Shown: piece by piece, positions 10,611 through 21,140 of the stretch
Layout: the number at the start of each line of letters is the position of its first letter
How positions within the stretch are numbered: the first letter of the stretch is position 1
Assembly: GCF_001642475.1 (NCBI RefSeq)
Contig: NW_019174005.1
Span: forward strand, 62,001-126,000
Reading direction: 5' to 3'
Origin: Fonsecaea monophora
Taxonomy: Eukaryota > Ascomycota > Eurotiomycetes > Chaetothyriales > Herpotrichiellaceae
DNA: 64,000 nucleotides
The notes under the pieces: model-generated
Databases searched by the model: none
Seen by the model: only the letters and a program-made list of their open reading frames with translations
What the model was told of the DNA's origin: nothing
Made by a program: the position numbers and the translations under genes

Positions 10611-13600
10611 CTACACAGTCCAACGCACAATAGTAACATGACCATTTCCGCTCCCGATGACAATAATATCGCTTTGGCCTCGCCAAGATGTAGGACGATA
10701 TTCAGGTGGTAGCCATAATACTCTCTGTGAGCTCCATGTAATCCAGTCACCAGTGACTCCGAATTCACTACCGGATGGTAAGTTAAAGTTAGGTGATTGC
10801 GTTGTTGTAACAGTAGGTCGTGGTAACTGTTGCGGAATATTGATGACTTCACCATTAGCTAGAATATTTGAGCCATTGTCAATAAATTTGATATAGTTGT
10901 CGTAGGTGTGAGAATTGTAGCATAGTAACTCAGCTCCAGTAGTAACATCCCACATCCGAACCGTATTATCGTAGGAGCTAGAGGCAACGCGTGACCCGTC
11001 AGGCGAGAAGACCACGCTACTGACCGAGTTAGAGTGGCCCTCGAGTGTCTGCTCGCACGCACCCGTCTGTACATCCCACAGTCGTACAGTGTTGTCGTTA
11101 GAGCCAGAGGCGACGCGTGACCCGTCAGGCGAGAAGACCACGCTACTGACCGATCTGGAGTGGCCCTCGAGTGTCTGCTCGCACGCACCCGTCTGTACAT
11201 CCCACAGTCGTACAGTGTTATCGCTGGAGCCAGAGGCGACGCGTGACCCGTCAGGCGAGAAGACCACGCTACTGACCCAGTTAGAGTGGCCCTCGAGTGT
11301 CTGCTCGCACGCACCCGTCTGTACATCCCACAGTCGTACGGTGTTGTCGTTAGAGCCAGAGGCGACGCGTGACCCGTCAGGCGAGAAGACTACGCTATTG
11401 ACCGAGCTGGAGTGGCCCTCGAGTGTCTGCTCGCACGCACCCGTCTGTACATCCCACAGTCGTACAGTGTTATCGCTAGAGCCAGAGGCGACGCGTGACC
11501 CGTCAGGCGAGAAGACCACGCTGTAGACCGTGCCGGAGTGACCCTCGAGTGTCTGCTCGCACGCACCCGTCTGTACATCCCACAGTCGTACGGTGTTGTC
11601 GTCGGAGCTAGAGGCGACGCGCGACCCGTCAGGCGAGAAGACCACGCTGCTGACCCAGCTGGAGTGGCCCTCATAAATTAGTAAGCATGCACTCCACCGC
11701 TCTGGGATTTCTCTTATCACTCGGACACTTTGTAATGCTTGATCCTGGAAATCGTTGCGGACAATGCTGGCGAGTGGGCTAAAATGCCAAGCACTAGCAT
11801 ACGCCTGTAACGGCGCTTGCGCAAGAATAGGATTGAATGTTAGCACAAACCGTCGCGCATCTTGTATAAAGGCCGATATTTGGCTGTTCTCTTCTGCCAC
11901 CAGCGATTGTAATGTGACGACGAAGTTAACGCTCTCGTAGATGCTCCCCAGAAGGCTCAACGATTCGAGCCAATGTAGAAAGTGCTTCCGTAGGAAATTG
12001 GCAGCGACATCATCGTCACGGATCTTTTGTCCGCTGTGCTGGAGGTGGTAGACCCAGTAGCGGCAGGCATATCGGAGAGAAGGCGGAATGTGTTCGGTGA
12101 CGGTGGTCTCGTCGATGTCTTCCCGTAAGACGCCAGGGTGCTGTAGTTGGCAGATATCCTTTCGAAGACCGTCAGAACTCTGAAGTAATGCAAGGCATTT
12201 ATCGCTCAGTTTTTTATGCGCGCAGGACTCATCAATCGCAAATAGTCGTGCTTGATCAGAGTTGCTTTCTTTCACGAGGAATTCCCGGAAGGAGAGGTGG
12301 AACAACGTAACCGGCGTATCAGGGTTGGGAGGCACAGACAGCACCGAGTGAAGAAGTCGTAGCTGTTGATCAATTTTCCGTCTAGGAATCTGGAGTAATT
12401 GGGAGAGGGAAATCGTGGACAAGGGATTGGCCAAGAGAATGATCGAACCCACAATTTCACGGAAATCGTGACAAAGCTTATCCTTTTCTTTGGGCTCCTC
12501 GACGTCGACTAATATCTGCCGGAGCGCCGGAAGATACGTTTGCTCCATTTGGGTCATTTTCCCGGTGTTGAGCTGAACGAGAAACGTCGCCAGTCGGTCG
12601 TGGGGGTCCCCGTGAAGGTCACCAATGTAGCGGGAAATCGTGGCAGCCACAATGAAAAGTGGAACGGACAGTTGAATTAAGGACTCTAGAGTCTGCCTGC
12701 CTGGCCAGTGGGGAGCCAGTGCTTGATCTTTTGGCCAAAGACAGTTATGCTCATCGCGAATCCGTTGGAATTCACTTTCCAGGTAGATGGAGATGTCATT
12801 GCGGATCGTGGAAGGTGGAATATCGTGAAGAGCGACATCGCGATGGGTTTCAGTGCCGATTTGTGCAAAACCGAGATTGATCGGTAGGTCCGGTCGACTG
12901 GTCAGAAAGACTCGTATCTGGACTGAACTGAGTCGCCGTAAACTAGCCAGGAGAGAGAGAATAGTGCGTATATCTCCTTCTCGGTCACACTCGTCCAGCG
13001 CATCGAGAACTAAGATTGGTCTTGTAGACGAGGTAGGACCAAGGCCGGCCAAAGGCTGATAGATAAGCTTTTCGAACTGTTCCCTCAAAGTTTCGCGGGC
13101 GATCCCGGGGTCCTTATCGATCGCCTGGTGAATGGGGGTTGCTAATTCCGGTATCTGGCCGACTAAGTCGACCGCAATAGTGGTGAAGAAGAGACTCGCA
13201 TTCTCACGATCTTGCTCGCCTCGCTTGAAGAAGAAACTGGCGCCCAGCCGCCCTTTGTCGGCAAACGCCTTGGCGACCGTGCGACATATCGTCGACTTAC
13301 CCATCCCTGCCGAACCTCTCAACCAAAAAATGCATTTTCCATCGATGTCATCGGCCCAGTCATAGATCCCTCGGAGTAAGTCTACCCGAGTGTCTGGGTG
13401 ACATCGAGCATCGCGTTCGCTTTTGTGAGAGTTGAAAGCGGCCCCCGTTGCCACCGGGAGCTTGCTGAGGTCGAATTTAGCCTCTAGTCTATCGATGCCA
13501 GTCCGTATAAGATGTATGGCTTCTAACTGCTTCAAGACTTGCCGGAGATCTTCTTGTTGCCGCTTCACCGCTGCTCGGGCAGTAGCGTTCAATTCTCGAT

Positions 13601-14488
13601 CACAGTTGCTCGCCTCGATCTCGGCACGGCTGGCCATTTTATTGCAGGCATTCTCAAAGGTCGACACATCTTCGATTCGCCAGAATGCGTCAAACGCACG
13701 TGTGATACTGCCTCTTTGATAGATGCGAACCGCGCCTGCGAGAAATTGTAATATCAACGCATAAAACTCGACCAAGCAGGTTTCCAAATCGGTACGAGCC
13801 TGACTAGCCGGAAGAGTGGTCAAATACGCCATGTACACTTGGAGACGGGTCGAGAGGTAGAGTGCTGTTTCGAGACCAAGGAGGAGAGCCGCCATCTGGC
13901 TTTGCGCGGAAATTGCGGCCTAAACGCAGTCAGCCTGAAGTCTATTTCCACTTACGCCGTATATGTAACGGCTTCCACAAGATCTACAACACTTACCTCC
14001 AAAAGAAGACGAATGCCTGCCCACGGAAGTCCCACATGCACAGGATCGACGTTGGAGGCAACATCTCCCACCTGCTTAAAGCGATCTAACCATTTTATAA
14101 CATTGTCTGCCTCTTCTTGTAAGGTGACAGTATGTCCGCGAAATGTCCAAGTCCATCTTGTCGCCTGGCATGTCGTCTGCTTCTCCTTCGTCGCCGCGAG
14201 GGCTTGCCGTAAGAGTGCATCCACATCGGTCGTTTTCGTCACGCTGTGTTGTTGAATGGTGTCTTGGTCCTGCCGGGAGAGAAGAAGGAAAACTCGGGTT
14301 TGGAAATCTTGCTGCGTCGCAGTCGACGTTCCCGAAGCGTTAGACTGCGTGGCAGGAGCTGGGGATGCTGCTGGGGATGCTGCTGGGGATGCTGCTAGGG
14401 AGTTTGGTTTGCTCGGGGAAGTGGAACTACGGAAGGAGAGCAACTGTCGGAGACGGCTGCGCTTACTACCCGGGGTCGCTAGGGACAT
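10611..14488 (-). CDS. NACHT-WD40 STAND receptor (HET-E/NWD type)
   Basis: This is a fungal NOD-like receptor, a signal-transducing ATPase whose C-terminal WD40 propeller is thought to sense ligands in non-self recognition. Two exons (14488-13997 and 13919-10611) give 1266 residues. Residues 1-55 are Ser/Pro/Ala-rich with an ASPA repeat. About 65-330 is the helical NACHT-associated N-terminal domain, with the typical NVDPVHVGLPWAGIRLLLE. The NACHT domain follows: Walker A GSAGMGKST at 366-374 and Walker B ILVLDALDECD near 465-475. The C-terminus holds six WD repeats of 42 residues (about 908-1165), five of them almost identical. They differ only at the two residues after EGHS, one residue after the next Val, and two near the loop before DNTVR. 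No HET, lipase or phosphorylase effector domain is visible at the N-terminus. The gene sits beside a retroelement remnant. Confidence 0.93.
10945..11680 (-). repeat. Tandem 126-bp WD40-coding repeats
   Basis: Six units of 126 bp (42 codons) lie in frame within the NACHT-WD40 gene. Long blocks are identical at the DNA level between units, and changes cluster at the same few codons. The pattern fits recent unit exchange or concerted evolution, with selection keeping a few sites diverse. CpG-containing codons are retained, so the copies show no obvious repeat-induced point mutation. Confidence 0.9.
14356..14403 (-). repeat. 12-bp minisatellite in NACHT-WD40 N-terminus
   Basis: The unit GCTGCTGGGGAT (plus strand) is repeated about three to four times. 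It codes for the ASPA repeats near residues 33-45 of the receptor. Confidence 0.65.
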
Positions 14489-17110
14489 GGTGAGATGGCA
14501 AGCGTGAAACGAAGAAGTTATAATACCGCTTAGAGACGCGAGAAAAACTCAACAATTGAATTCGAAGTGAAAATGTTGCCTTTTCAGGGTCAGGCTGAGT
14601 GGCAGCGGTATCTGAGTCTGTTCAAGCTAGACGCAGACGTGGCTGAACTACGCAGCCGCTCTTCGATGCAGCTTCTCACGTGCAAGTTAGTGTGGTCGAG
14701 GCGGCAATGGTGCGAGCATCGTGGCGGTGGCTGAGCTACTTGCTGTCCTTGTCGCGTGTATGTTATCAGTTTTCCGGTATTGTAATCGGCTATTTGTCAA
14801 TCTGCACCGAAGTACCTGACGGGGGTGTTCGCCCACGCGAAACCGCAGCACAGACGATGAACAGCTTGAGTTGCTGAATTGATTATCTATTCTAAAGTGT
14901 ATATAAGCTGGAACATTGTCTTCAATATCTTAAATGTCAAGTCGATGGGAATCAGTACCCTCCCGGGAGATGGACCGATTTGGGAACTTTCTCGTGGCCA
15001 ATGTAAACCGGGGCCTTGAGAATGTCATGTCACGGTATTAATGAACAAAAGCAATGATGATCATAACATGATCACTTTTTAACACGGGAGTACGCTCGCA
15101 TACTCAATCCGCGTCCAAAGTGGTGGGTGCGCGTTGTCGATGCTCGGAGTACTTGGTGCTTATTTCAGCAACGCAGGGCATTTGACCACGCCGGGATGTC
15201 GTTTACTTGATGCGATCTACAAATTTTGCAGTTTAGATATAAGAAACACCGATCGCACGACCATCTGTCAGTCAGAAAAACAAATTTTCGTCGTAATCTC
15301 TTCACATAGCCTTTCCACAACGTTATTACAGACCTCTCTTTACCTCTAGATCTAATATCTATAACTGTGATGGGTTGAACCCAGGAGAAGGCTTGGTTCT
15401 GGCAAACCAGCGCCAAGACTACCGTTAGGACTAACGCCGCCTCCTGATTGGACGAGACGCGGACGGTGCAAGGGATACAGGATCCTGGCAACTGAGACAC
15501 TGTACGTAAGGGAAAGTAAGGAAGAAAGAAAAGGTGTAAGGGGAAATGCAGGACATGTACGAAAGAGGAAGGAAAAGGGAGAAAGGGAAATACAATGGGT
15601 ATCCCTTACAGAGACTCGTACGATATAAGGAGAGAGAGAGGACGTTATTCCTTCTTCTTCTCTCCTCAGATTTATCCTCCTTGTTGCTAGGTTGGCTAGC
15701 TAGTTGCAGCACTCTTTCCAAACCCTCACACCGCCCTTGTCAAAAAAGTAATAGAAAGCTAGGTTGTGGGCTCTTCGTCAACCCTGTCTACCTGAACCTA
15801 CCTTACCGTTAAAATAACAGCTCACAAGTGCTAATATGCCTGAGAAATGAAGCACTTGGACTCGCTGTCCTCGTGGGGATGCGGAAATGCAGGATGATGG
15901 CGAAGCTAGCCCCAGACTAACCAAATTTGGAGAAAGGGAACTTTTGTGCCCATGACGTCAGCTCGAATCGGTGGACAAGGTGTTATACTGTAGGCTAGGC
16001 CGAGGCGCTAAATTGGTAACTATAGGCGGGTGCCGGAAACCGGGCCACAGCCTAGATGTGGGCGCGACTGATCCGTTGCTCAGGCCCCACTCCAATGTGC
16101 TCAGTCACGTGCGGAGTATCTCAAGTTGAAGCGCCGAGGCTCAGGGCCACGGTCAGGTCCAGAGATGGAAATGGAAAGTCCTCGTGTCGAGATTCCGACC
16201 ACTGCCCAAGGGGAAGATGCTGGCTAAACCCAAGAACGGCTTAGTGCCCTTTCAATATTCTGCAGCCTCACTCCACTGCTCTGTTGAGGCGGGACAACCA
16301 CATATTTTCCATACTGCAGTATATGGTGCATCACTTCCTACTATCTGAGGTGTTTTGATATTGGTGCAAGCTCTGGTATGATAGTCCGATGTTCCGCCGC
16401 CAGATGCGATTCTGAGCACTAATTCGGTATTTACAAGGATTGCATACCAGCGCAAGACATCCAAGGTATATGTAAAACATCTCTAACAGCGATGATGGAG
16501 AGTTGTTGGACTGTCAATAGAGCAGGTAACCACCTGCTTGCTTGACGAATGCAGATAATTGCACCGCCACCATCACGTGACAAAATGAAGGGTGTGTGCC
16601 ACAGTTGCCACTGGTGCCCCACCTCGTCTTCGCTTTCTCGACATACGAGGGAAAAGGGAAAAGGGAAAACGTATTCGTATCCAGGACATTGATCCAACCT
16701 CACTTCCCTCTCCTCAATATTTATAGACTCTTCTCCACAGCAAAATAATGAAAAAAGCCCTGCAGATCGCCTTGCGAACCTTGGCAGACATCGCATAGAG
16801 AAAACTCCCAAAAATATCGTCCAAGAACATCTTGTCATGAGGGATGAGGTGCTGCTATTTGTCGCAGAATCATCCTGATCGAGATTAACTCGACAGCTGA
16901 GTTCAACTATCCTAGGTGCATCGACAAATGATCACTGGGCTCCGTCACAGAAGATTCGCATGCCCTCCAGGCAACTGCTTTTAAAGCTGTTGAGCAGAGA
17001 TGGCAGTCGAGGGGACTCTGTACAAAAGCCATTTCCTGACCGTCGTCCCCGTGGAGTAACTCAGTGTCTTCTCTTTTGTCGCACTTCTCATCATTAAGCA
17101 TTCGAGCAGG
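14489..17110. other. 2.6-kb gene-free stretch upstream of the NACHT-WD40 gene
   Basis: This contains the promoter of the receptor on the left and that of the FAD oxidase on the right. None of the short frames has family features. The purine-rich strand at 15500-15650, followed by a pyrimidine-rich block, is low in complexity. A decayed transposon cannot be excluded. Confidence 0.45.
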
Positions 17111-19027
17111 ATGATTTACAGCTTTCGCCTTACGCTCTGCTACATTCTCTTCCTTGCTGGCACGCTTCAAGCAACCCCGCAGCAATACTGCAAGCCTATT
17201 GTAGGTTCCCCAGGATGGCCGTCAATCTCTGACTGGCACGCTCTGAACGAGTCTATCTCGGGTCGCCTCATCGCGCCAGTGCCCCCAGGACTGGTCTGTC
17301 AAACCAACAGTTCGTCGTACAGCGCACAGGCCTGTGGTCAATTGCTTGCACAGTGGACCAATTCTTCCTTTCATGCTGAAGACCCCTTCACAACCAATTA
17401 CAACGACGACTCTTGCCTTCCTGACCCTCGCGCACCATGTTCCACTGCCCCTCTCCCAGCTTATGTCGTCAACGCTACCAACACGGCCGACGTCCAAGCT
17501 GCCTGCCAATTCGCTTACAAGACTGGGGTTAGGCTCATCGTCAAAGGAACCGGCCATGACTTTCTGGGACGGTACACGCCCTGATGACACGTCCATGGTG
17601 GCCTCAAAACGCTGACATTATGAACAGATCATCTGGCCGAAGCTCTCTCTCAGTCTGGACACATAACATCCGTGGCATCAATATCACGATGGGGGATCTT
17701 CGAGCCAAACGGTATGGCGGGATTGCTTCGGTCAAGATTGCCGCGGGCATGCGCTTTGGCGAAATCTACCAAGCGGTTTCCTCATACAATCTCACCTTAG
17801 TTGGTGGCGCAGATCCCAACGTGGGCATTGGTGGCTGGGTTACTGGAGGTGGACATTCCCCGATCAGCGCCGTCTACGGCCTTGGGGCGGACCAAGTCCT
17901 TGAGATGGAGGTTGTCACCGCCAACGGCACACACCTGACTATTAACGAGGATTCCTACCCTGACCTCTTCTGGGCGATGCGGGGAGTAAGTTTTTGTTGC
18001 TGGTTCATATGGTTGACCAACGGAAGATCTGACTCTCAATGTACTTTTTTAGGGCGGCGGTTCTACTTTCGCAGTCCTCCTGTCCGTCACGGTCCGCGCA
18101 TATCCTGTGCTACCGACGGCAGTTTATTCGTTCAGCTACAACACCACTGCAAATAGTGACACATTCTGGTCTCTAGTGGCATACTTCCACAACCAGCTAC
18201 CCGAACTCTCAGACGCCGGTGTCATGGGCTACTACTTTATCGTGCCCAACAACAGCGCCGCACAGCCTGTCCCGATCCGAATGGGCTCGGTTGTCGGCTT
18301 CTGGTTCGTTCCGAACAAGACTGTCGAAGAAACCCAGCAGATCTTGACGCCTTTGGAAGAGCGTCTTCGGAACAACACATACAACTGGACGGACACGGTG
18401 TTTGTGGAGAGCATAGCCGTACCCGTTGAGGACTTTACCAAATTCTGGCTCACCTACGGCGCTGCCCAGAGTGTTGGATCAGAAGTCCGGCTAGGGTCTC
18501 GCCTGTTGGACAAGGCCGCCCTCAAGACCGACCCGGCAAAGCTGAAAAAGCTCTTCGAGCAGACGACCTCTAACCCGCAGTATTCGATTCTGGGCCACGT
18601 CGTGGCAGGCAAGGGTGTGAAGACCGTCAAGAACGGGATCCCCGGAGGGAGTAACTCGGTCCTGCCCGCGTGGCGCGACGCATACACACATATCGTACTC
18701 CCACGATCATGGGCGTTCCTCAATGAGACGGCAAAGGTCGCTACGACCACACACCTCCGCGAGGTCGAGGCCGAGGCCCTCCGCGAACTGGCGCCTAACA
18801 CAGGAGCGTACGTCAACGAAGCAGACCCGACGGAACCGAACTGGCAAAAGACCTTTTGGGGATCAAACTACCCGAGGCTGCTGCAGTTGAAGAGGCACTG
18901 GGACCCCAAGGGTGTCTTTTGGTGCGTGCCCTGCGTGGGTCACAAGGACGGTTGGGAGGTCGTCAGTGACGTTGGTGTCGAGGGCGCGGTGGGCGAGTCT
19001 CCAGGGAGGATTTGTCGGACTTCATGA
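17111..19027 (+). CDS. Secreted FAD-linked oxidoreductase with BBE domain
   Basis: This is a flavoenzyme of the berberine-bridge/isoamyl-alcohol-oxidase type, probably oxidising an alcohol or sugar outside the cell or in the secretory path. Three exons (17111-17571, 17628-17985 and 18053-19027) give 597 residues. Residues 1-22 form a signal peptide (hydrophobic core YILFLAG). The FAD-binding domain spans about 120-310. His149 in KGTGHDFLG is the expected covalent FAD site. The second site of bicovalent members would be a Cys; here the segment reads GIGGWVTGGGHSPIS without Cys, so a single covalent bond is expected. The third exon begins at GGGSTFAVLLSVTVRAYP. The BBE domain lies at about 525-565 (WGSNYPRLLQLKRHWDPKGVFW region). 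Several NxT/S sites suggest glycosylation. No biosynthetic cluster genes surround it, so the substrate cannot be guessed. Confidence 0.93.
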
Positions 19028-19562
19028 GATGTCGCAGCTTATTCCGGGGAGGGAGATTTGGTCCTCCTCTTGAGATAAGATCAAGACGGCTCGAGACGGC
19101 TCGAAGAAGGATTGGGCACCATGGTTGGGATGCTGGTACTTGGGCACGATTAGTGGGATGGAATGCTCCGTGCACGAAGAGGTCAACGCACCACTCCCCG
19201 GTGTCTTTGACACAGAGTAATCACATAATCGAAACATCTAATGCGAACACTTGGACTAATATCGCATCCGCTATTCATCCCATGACTCTACCTTGTGTCT
19301 GTCTATGCACAAGAGGGTTAAGTGCTCGTCATGCATTCCTTCATTGGCCACGAGGCCGTCAAGGCTGAGCTTCTCCTAATAAGGTTAGCGACAAAGCCTC
19401 GCGTAGCTGCTCCGTTCGCCGTTTCGCGAAATTCATCTGGGCGCAGCTTTCTCCAGCTTTTCCAAACCGCGAAGCTCTACCATCACCCGGATTCTTTGTA
19501 CTCACCCCCATCTACGGATAAATTCTGGAGGGAAGCGGCTCACAATCCTTGCATCTCAAGCC
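19028..19562. other. Intergenic, FAD oxidase to mL43
   Basis: This holds the 3' flank of the oxidase and the promoter of the ribosomal protein gene, both on the plus strand. Nothing else was recognised. Confidence 0.5.
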
Positions 19563-20197
19563 ATGGGTGTGCAAGGGCTCAAGACGGTGTCGACGGCACG
19601 GGTAAGTTTCTTTTTTGTCACGCAGTTTTCCTCACGCCCAGTTGTTCCCAGTCCATCATGATATTCCCTGGTTTCTAGCCCTCCTTTTTGTTAAATAGAA
19701 GAAGAGGAGGGAAAGGATAAGCAGTCTATCATTTCATATTCCGTTGGGCAACGAGCATTTCATACTTCTCCAATGACCATGGAGTCCGTTTCACTGATAC
19801 ATGCGCACACATACAGAACGGCCTAGGCGCCTACATCCTGCAATGCACGCGGCTACACCTGACGTACTCGGACCACTGGGCCTCGTCGACGGGGCTCAAG
19901 TCGCTGCTCGCGTCGCCGGCCTTCTCGTCGCTCACGCACCGGTACCCTAGCGTCGAATTCAGGATCTCGCCGCGCCCAAACCGCCACCCGGTCATCAAGG
20001 CGCAGTACTGCAACGGGCGGTCCAAGGCCATCTGCGTGAAGAACATGGCCCGCGAACAGGTCCTGGAAAAGGCCGAGTTCCTACTCGGCAACTCGGGCGA
20101 CAAGAACGTCTTAGTCAAAGGCAAAAAGGTCGTCAGCTCCAACGAGGGCGTCAGGGGCATGTGGAGTCCCATGCACGGGGGGATCAAGAAGATTTGA
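19563..20197 (+). CDS. MRPL51: Mitochondrial ribosomal protein mL43 (MRPL51/MRPL43)
   Basis: This is a nucleus-encoded protein of the large mitoribosomal subunit with a thioredoxin-like L51/S25/CI-B8 fold. Two exons give 139 residues: 19563-19601 codes for 13 residues (MGVQGLKTVSTAR), and 19817-20197 carries the rest, starting NGLGAYILQCTRLHLTYSDH. The join reproduces the family's usual N-terminus, a short basic lead and then NG.GA.ILQC.RL. Further family segments are VEFRISPRPNRHPVIKAQY and NGRSKAICVKNM. The intron of 215 nt is the longest in the window and hides the start. The stop codon TGA ends at 20197. The second exon has a strong C/G bias at third positions, higher than its neighbours. 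Confidence 0.92.
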
Positions 20198-21140
20198 GCC
20201 CCCTTTTTGGACCATGCTCGTGCTTTGGGACTTGGGACAATCGAGGCTTCTTTGAGCTCTGAAGATTTTTTGGGCAGGTCCCTTCCGAGGGGCTTGAAAG
20301 AGGGGCGGCACACGTCGTGAGATCTCGGTGGGAAATAGGACTTCGACACCCCTCTCTGGAGTCTCCTTGTAAGGTGTGAAAGGGACGGAAGGGTCGGGTT
20401 CTCAGCGGTTGGGCACAAGCGGACGCATTCGAGCGTGAGATCACGCACCCTTGGGGCCAGCGTGTGAATCCAGGGAAATGAAGAGGGAACCCCATTTATT
20501 ACATTGGCAAAGCGGCTGGAAGGCTCCCCGGCCTCCATACATTCGGTCCCCTGACCAGTGGGCAATCAATCGTCGACGAAGCCAAACAAGCCTGTCTCTT
20601 GGTCGAGCGACGAGACCGTTCTGAACCTGGCGACACCTTGAAGCCCGTCGTGACGTTCCAAAAGCTCGACTCCATACCGGGCACCCGAAAGACGTTTTGA
20701 GACCTCTGTGGGTGAGATCCGGCCAAGTTATACGCATACCGCTCGCCGCAATTGGCACGACAACGCCCATGTCCCTGGAAGAAGCTCGAACACAAACGTG
20801 TGTCTACTTGTAGTCAAGCTGCTTTCTGCTCAAACGAATTATGATTCCGTGGTCGAAGAACCTGCGACGATGCTTTGGAACGTTGGCTACTTGACATCAC
20901 TCGATCTGCAATATGTGTACAATAGTTACAACTGAGTTCAACAGCATCAGAAGCGTGCTGCGGCTGATTCGACTGGAATATCTATGCATCATCCTCCATC
21001 GTGAGCGCGAAATCCCCCTTAACAAATATGACTCCCCGATCCCTGAATTAAAAAGGTTCATTTCTTCGTTGGCTGGATCGATGTCTGACTGCATCTGCAA
21101 TCAAGTGGCCTGGATGATCAAACCAATCCTTGGTGTGGGC
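20198..21140. other. Intergenic between convergent mL43 and RING genes
   Basis: These are the 3' flanks of two convergent genes. The minus-strand frames at 19831-20770 are shadows of mL43 or lack motifs. No gene is supported. Confidence 0.5.

Noticed and set aside
10859..11674. Long open frames in other reading frames and on the plus strand across the WD repeats
   Set aside because: The repeat unit is a multiple of three and lacks stops in several frames, so any frame stays open; the WD40 frame explains the region fully.
15361..15381. A GGTTCAACCC-like sequence (minus strand) resembling a tRNA B-box
   Set aside because: The flanking bases cannot form the T-stem, acceptor stem or an anticodon arm.
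15501..15742. Possible solo LTR: starts TGACAAGG on the minus strand, ends CGTACA, contains a TATATCG-type element
   Set aside because: No target-site duplication (GACAC on one side, AAAAA on the other), no second copy in the window and no primer-binding site that I trust.
19831..20565. Minus-strand frame of 244 codons
   Set aside because: It overlaps the second exon of mL43 in antisense; the plus-strand mL43 reading has clear homology, and its high GC third positions open the opposite frame.
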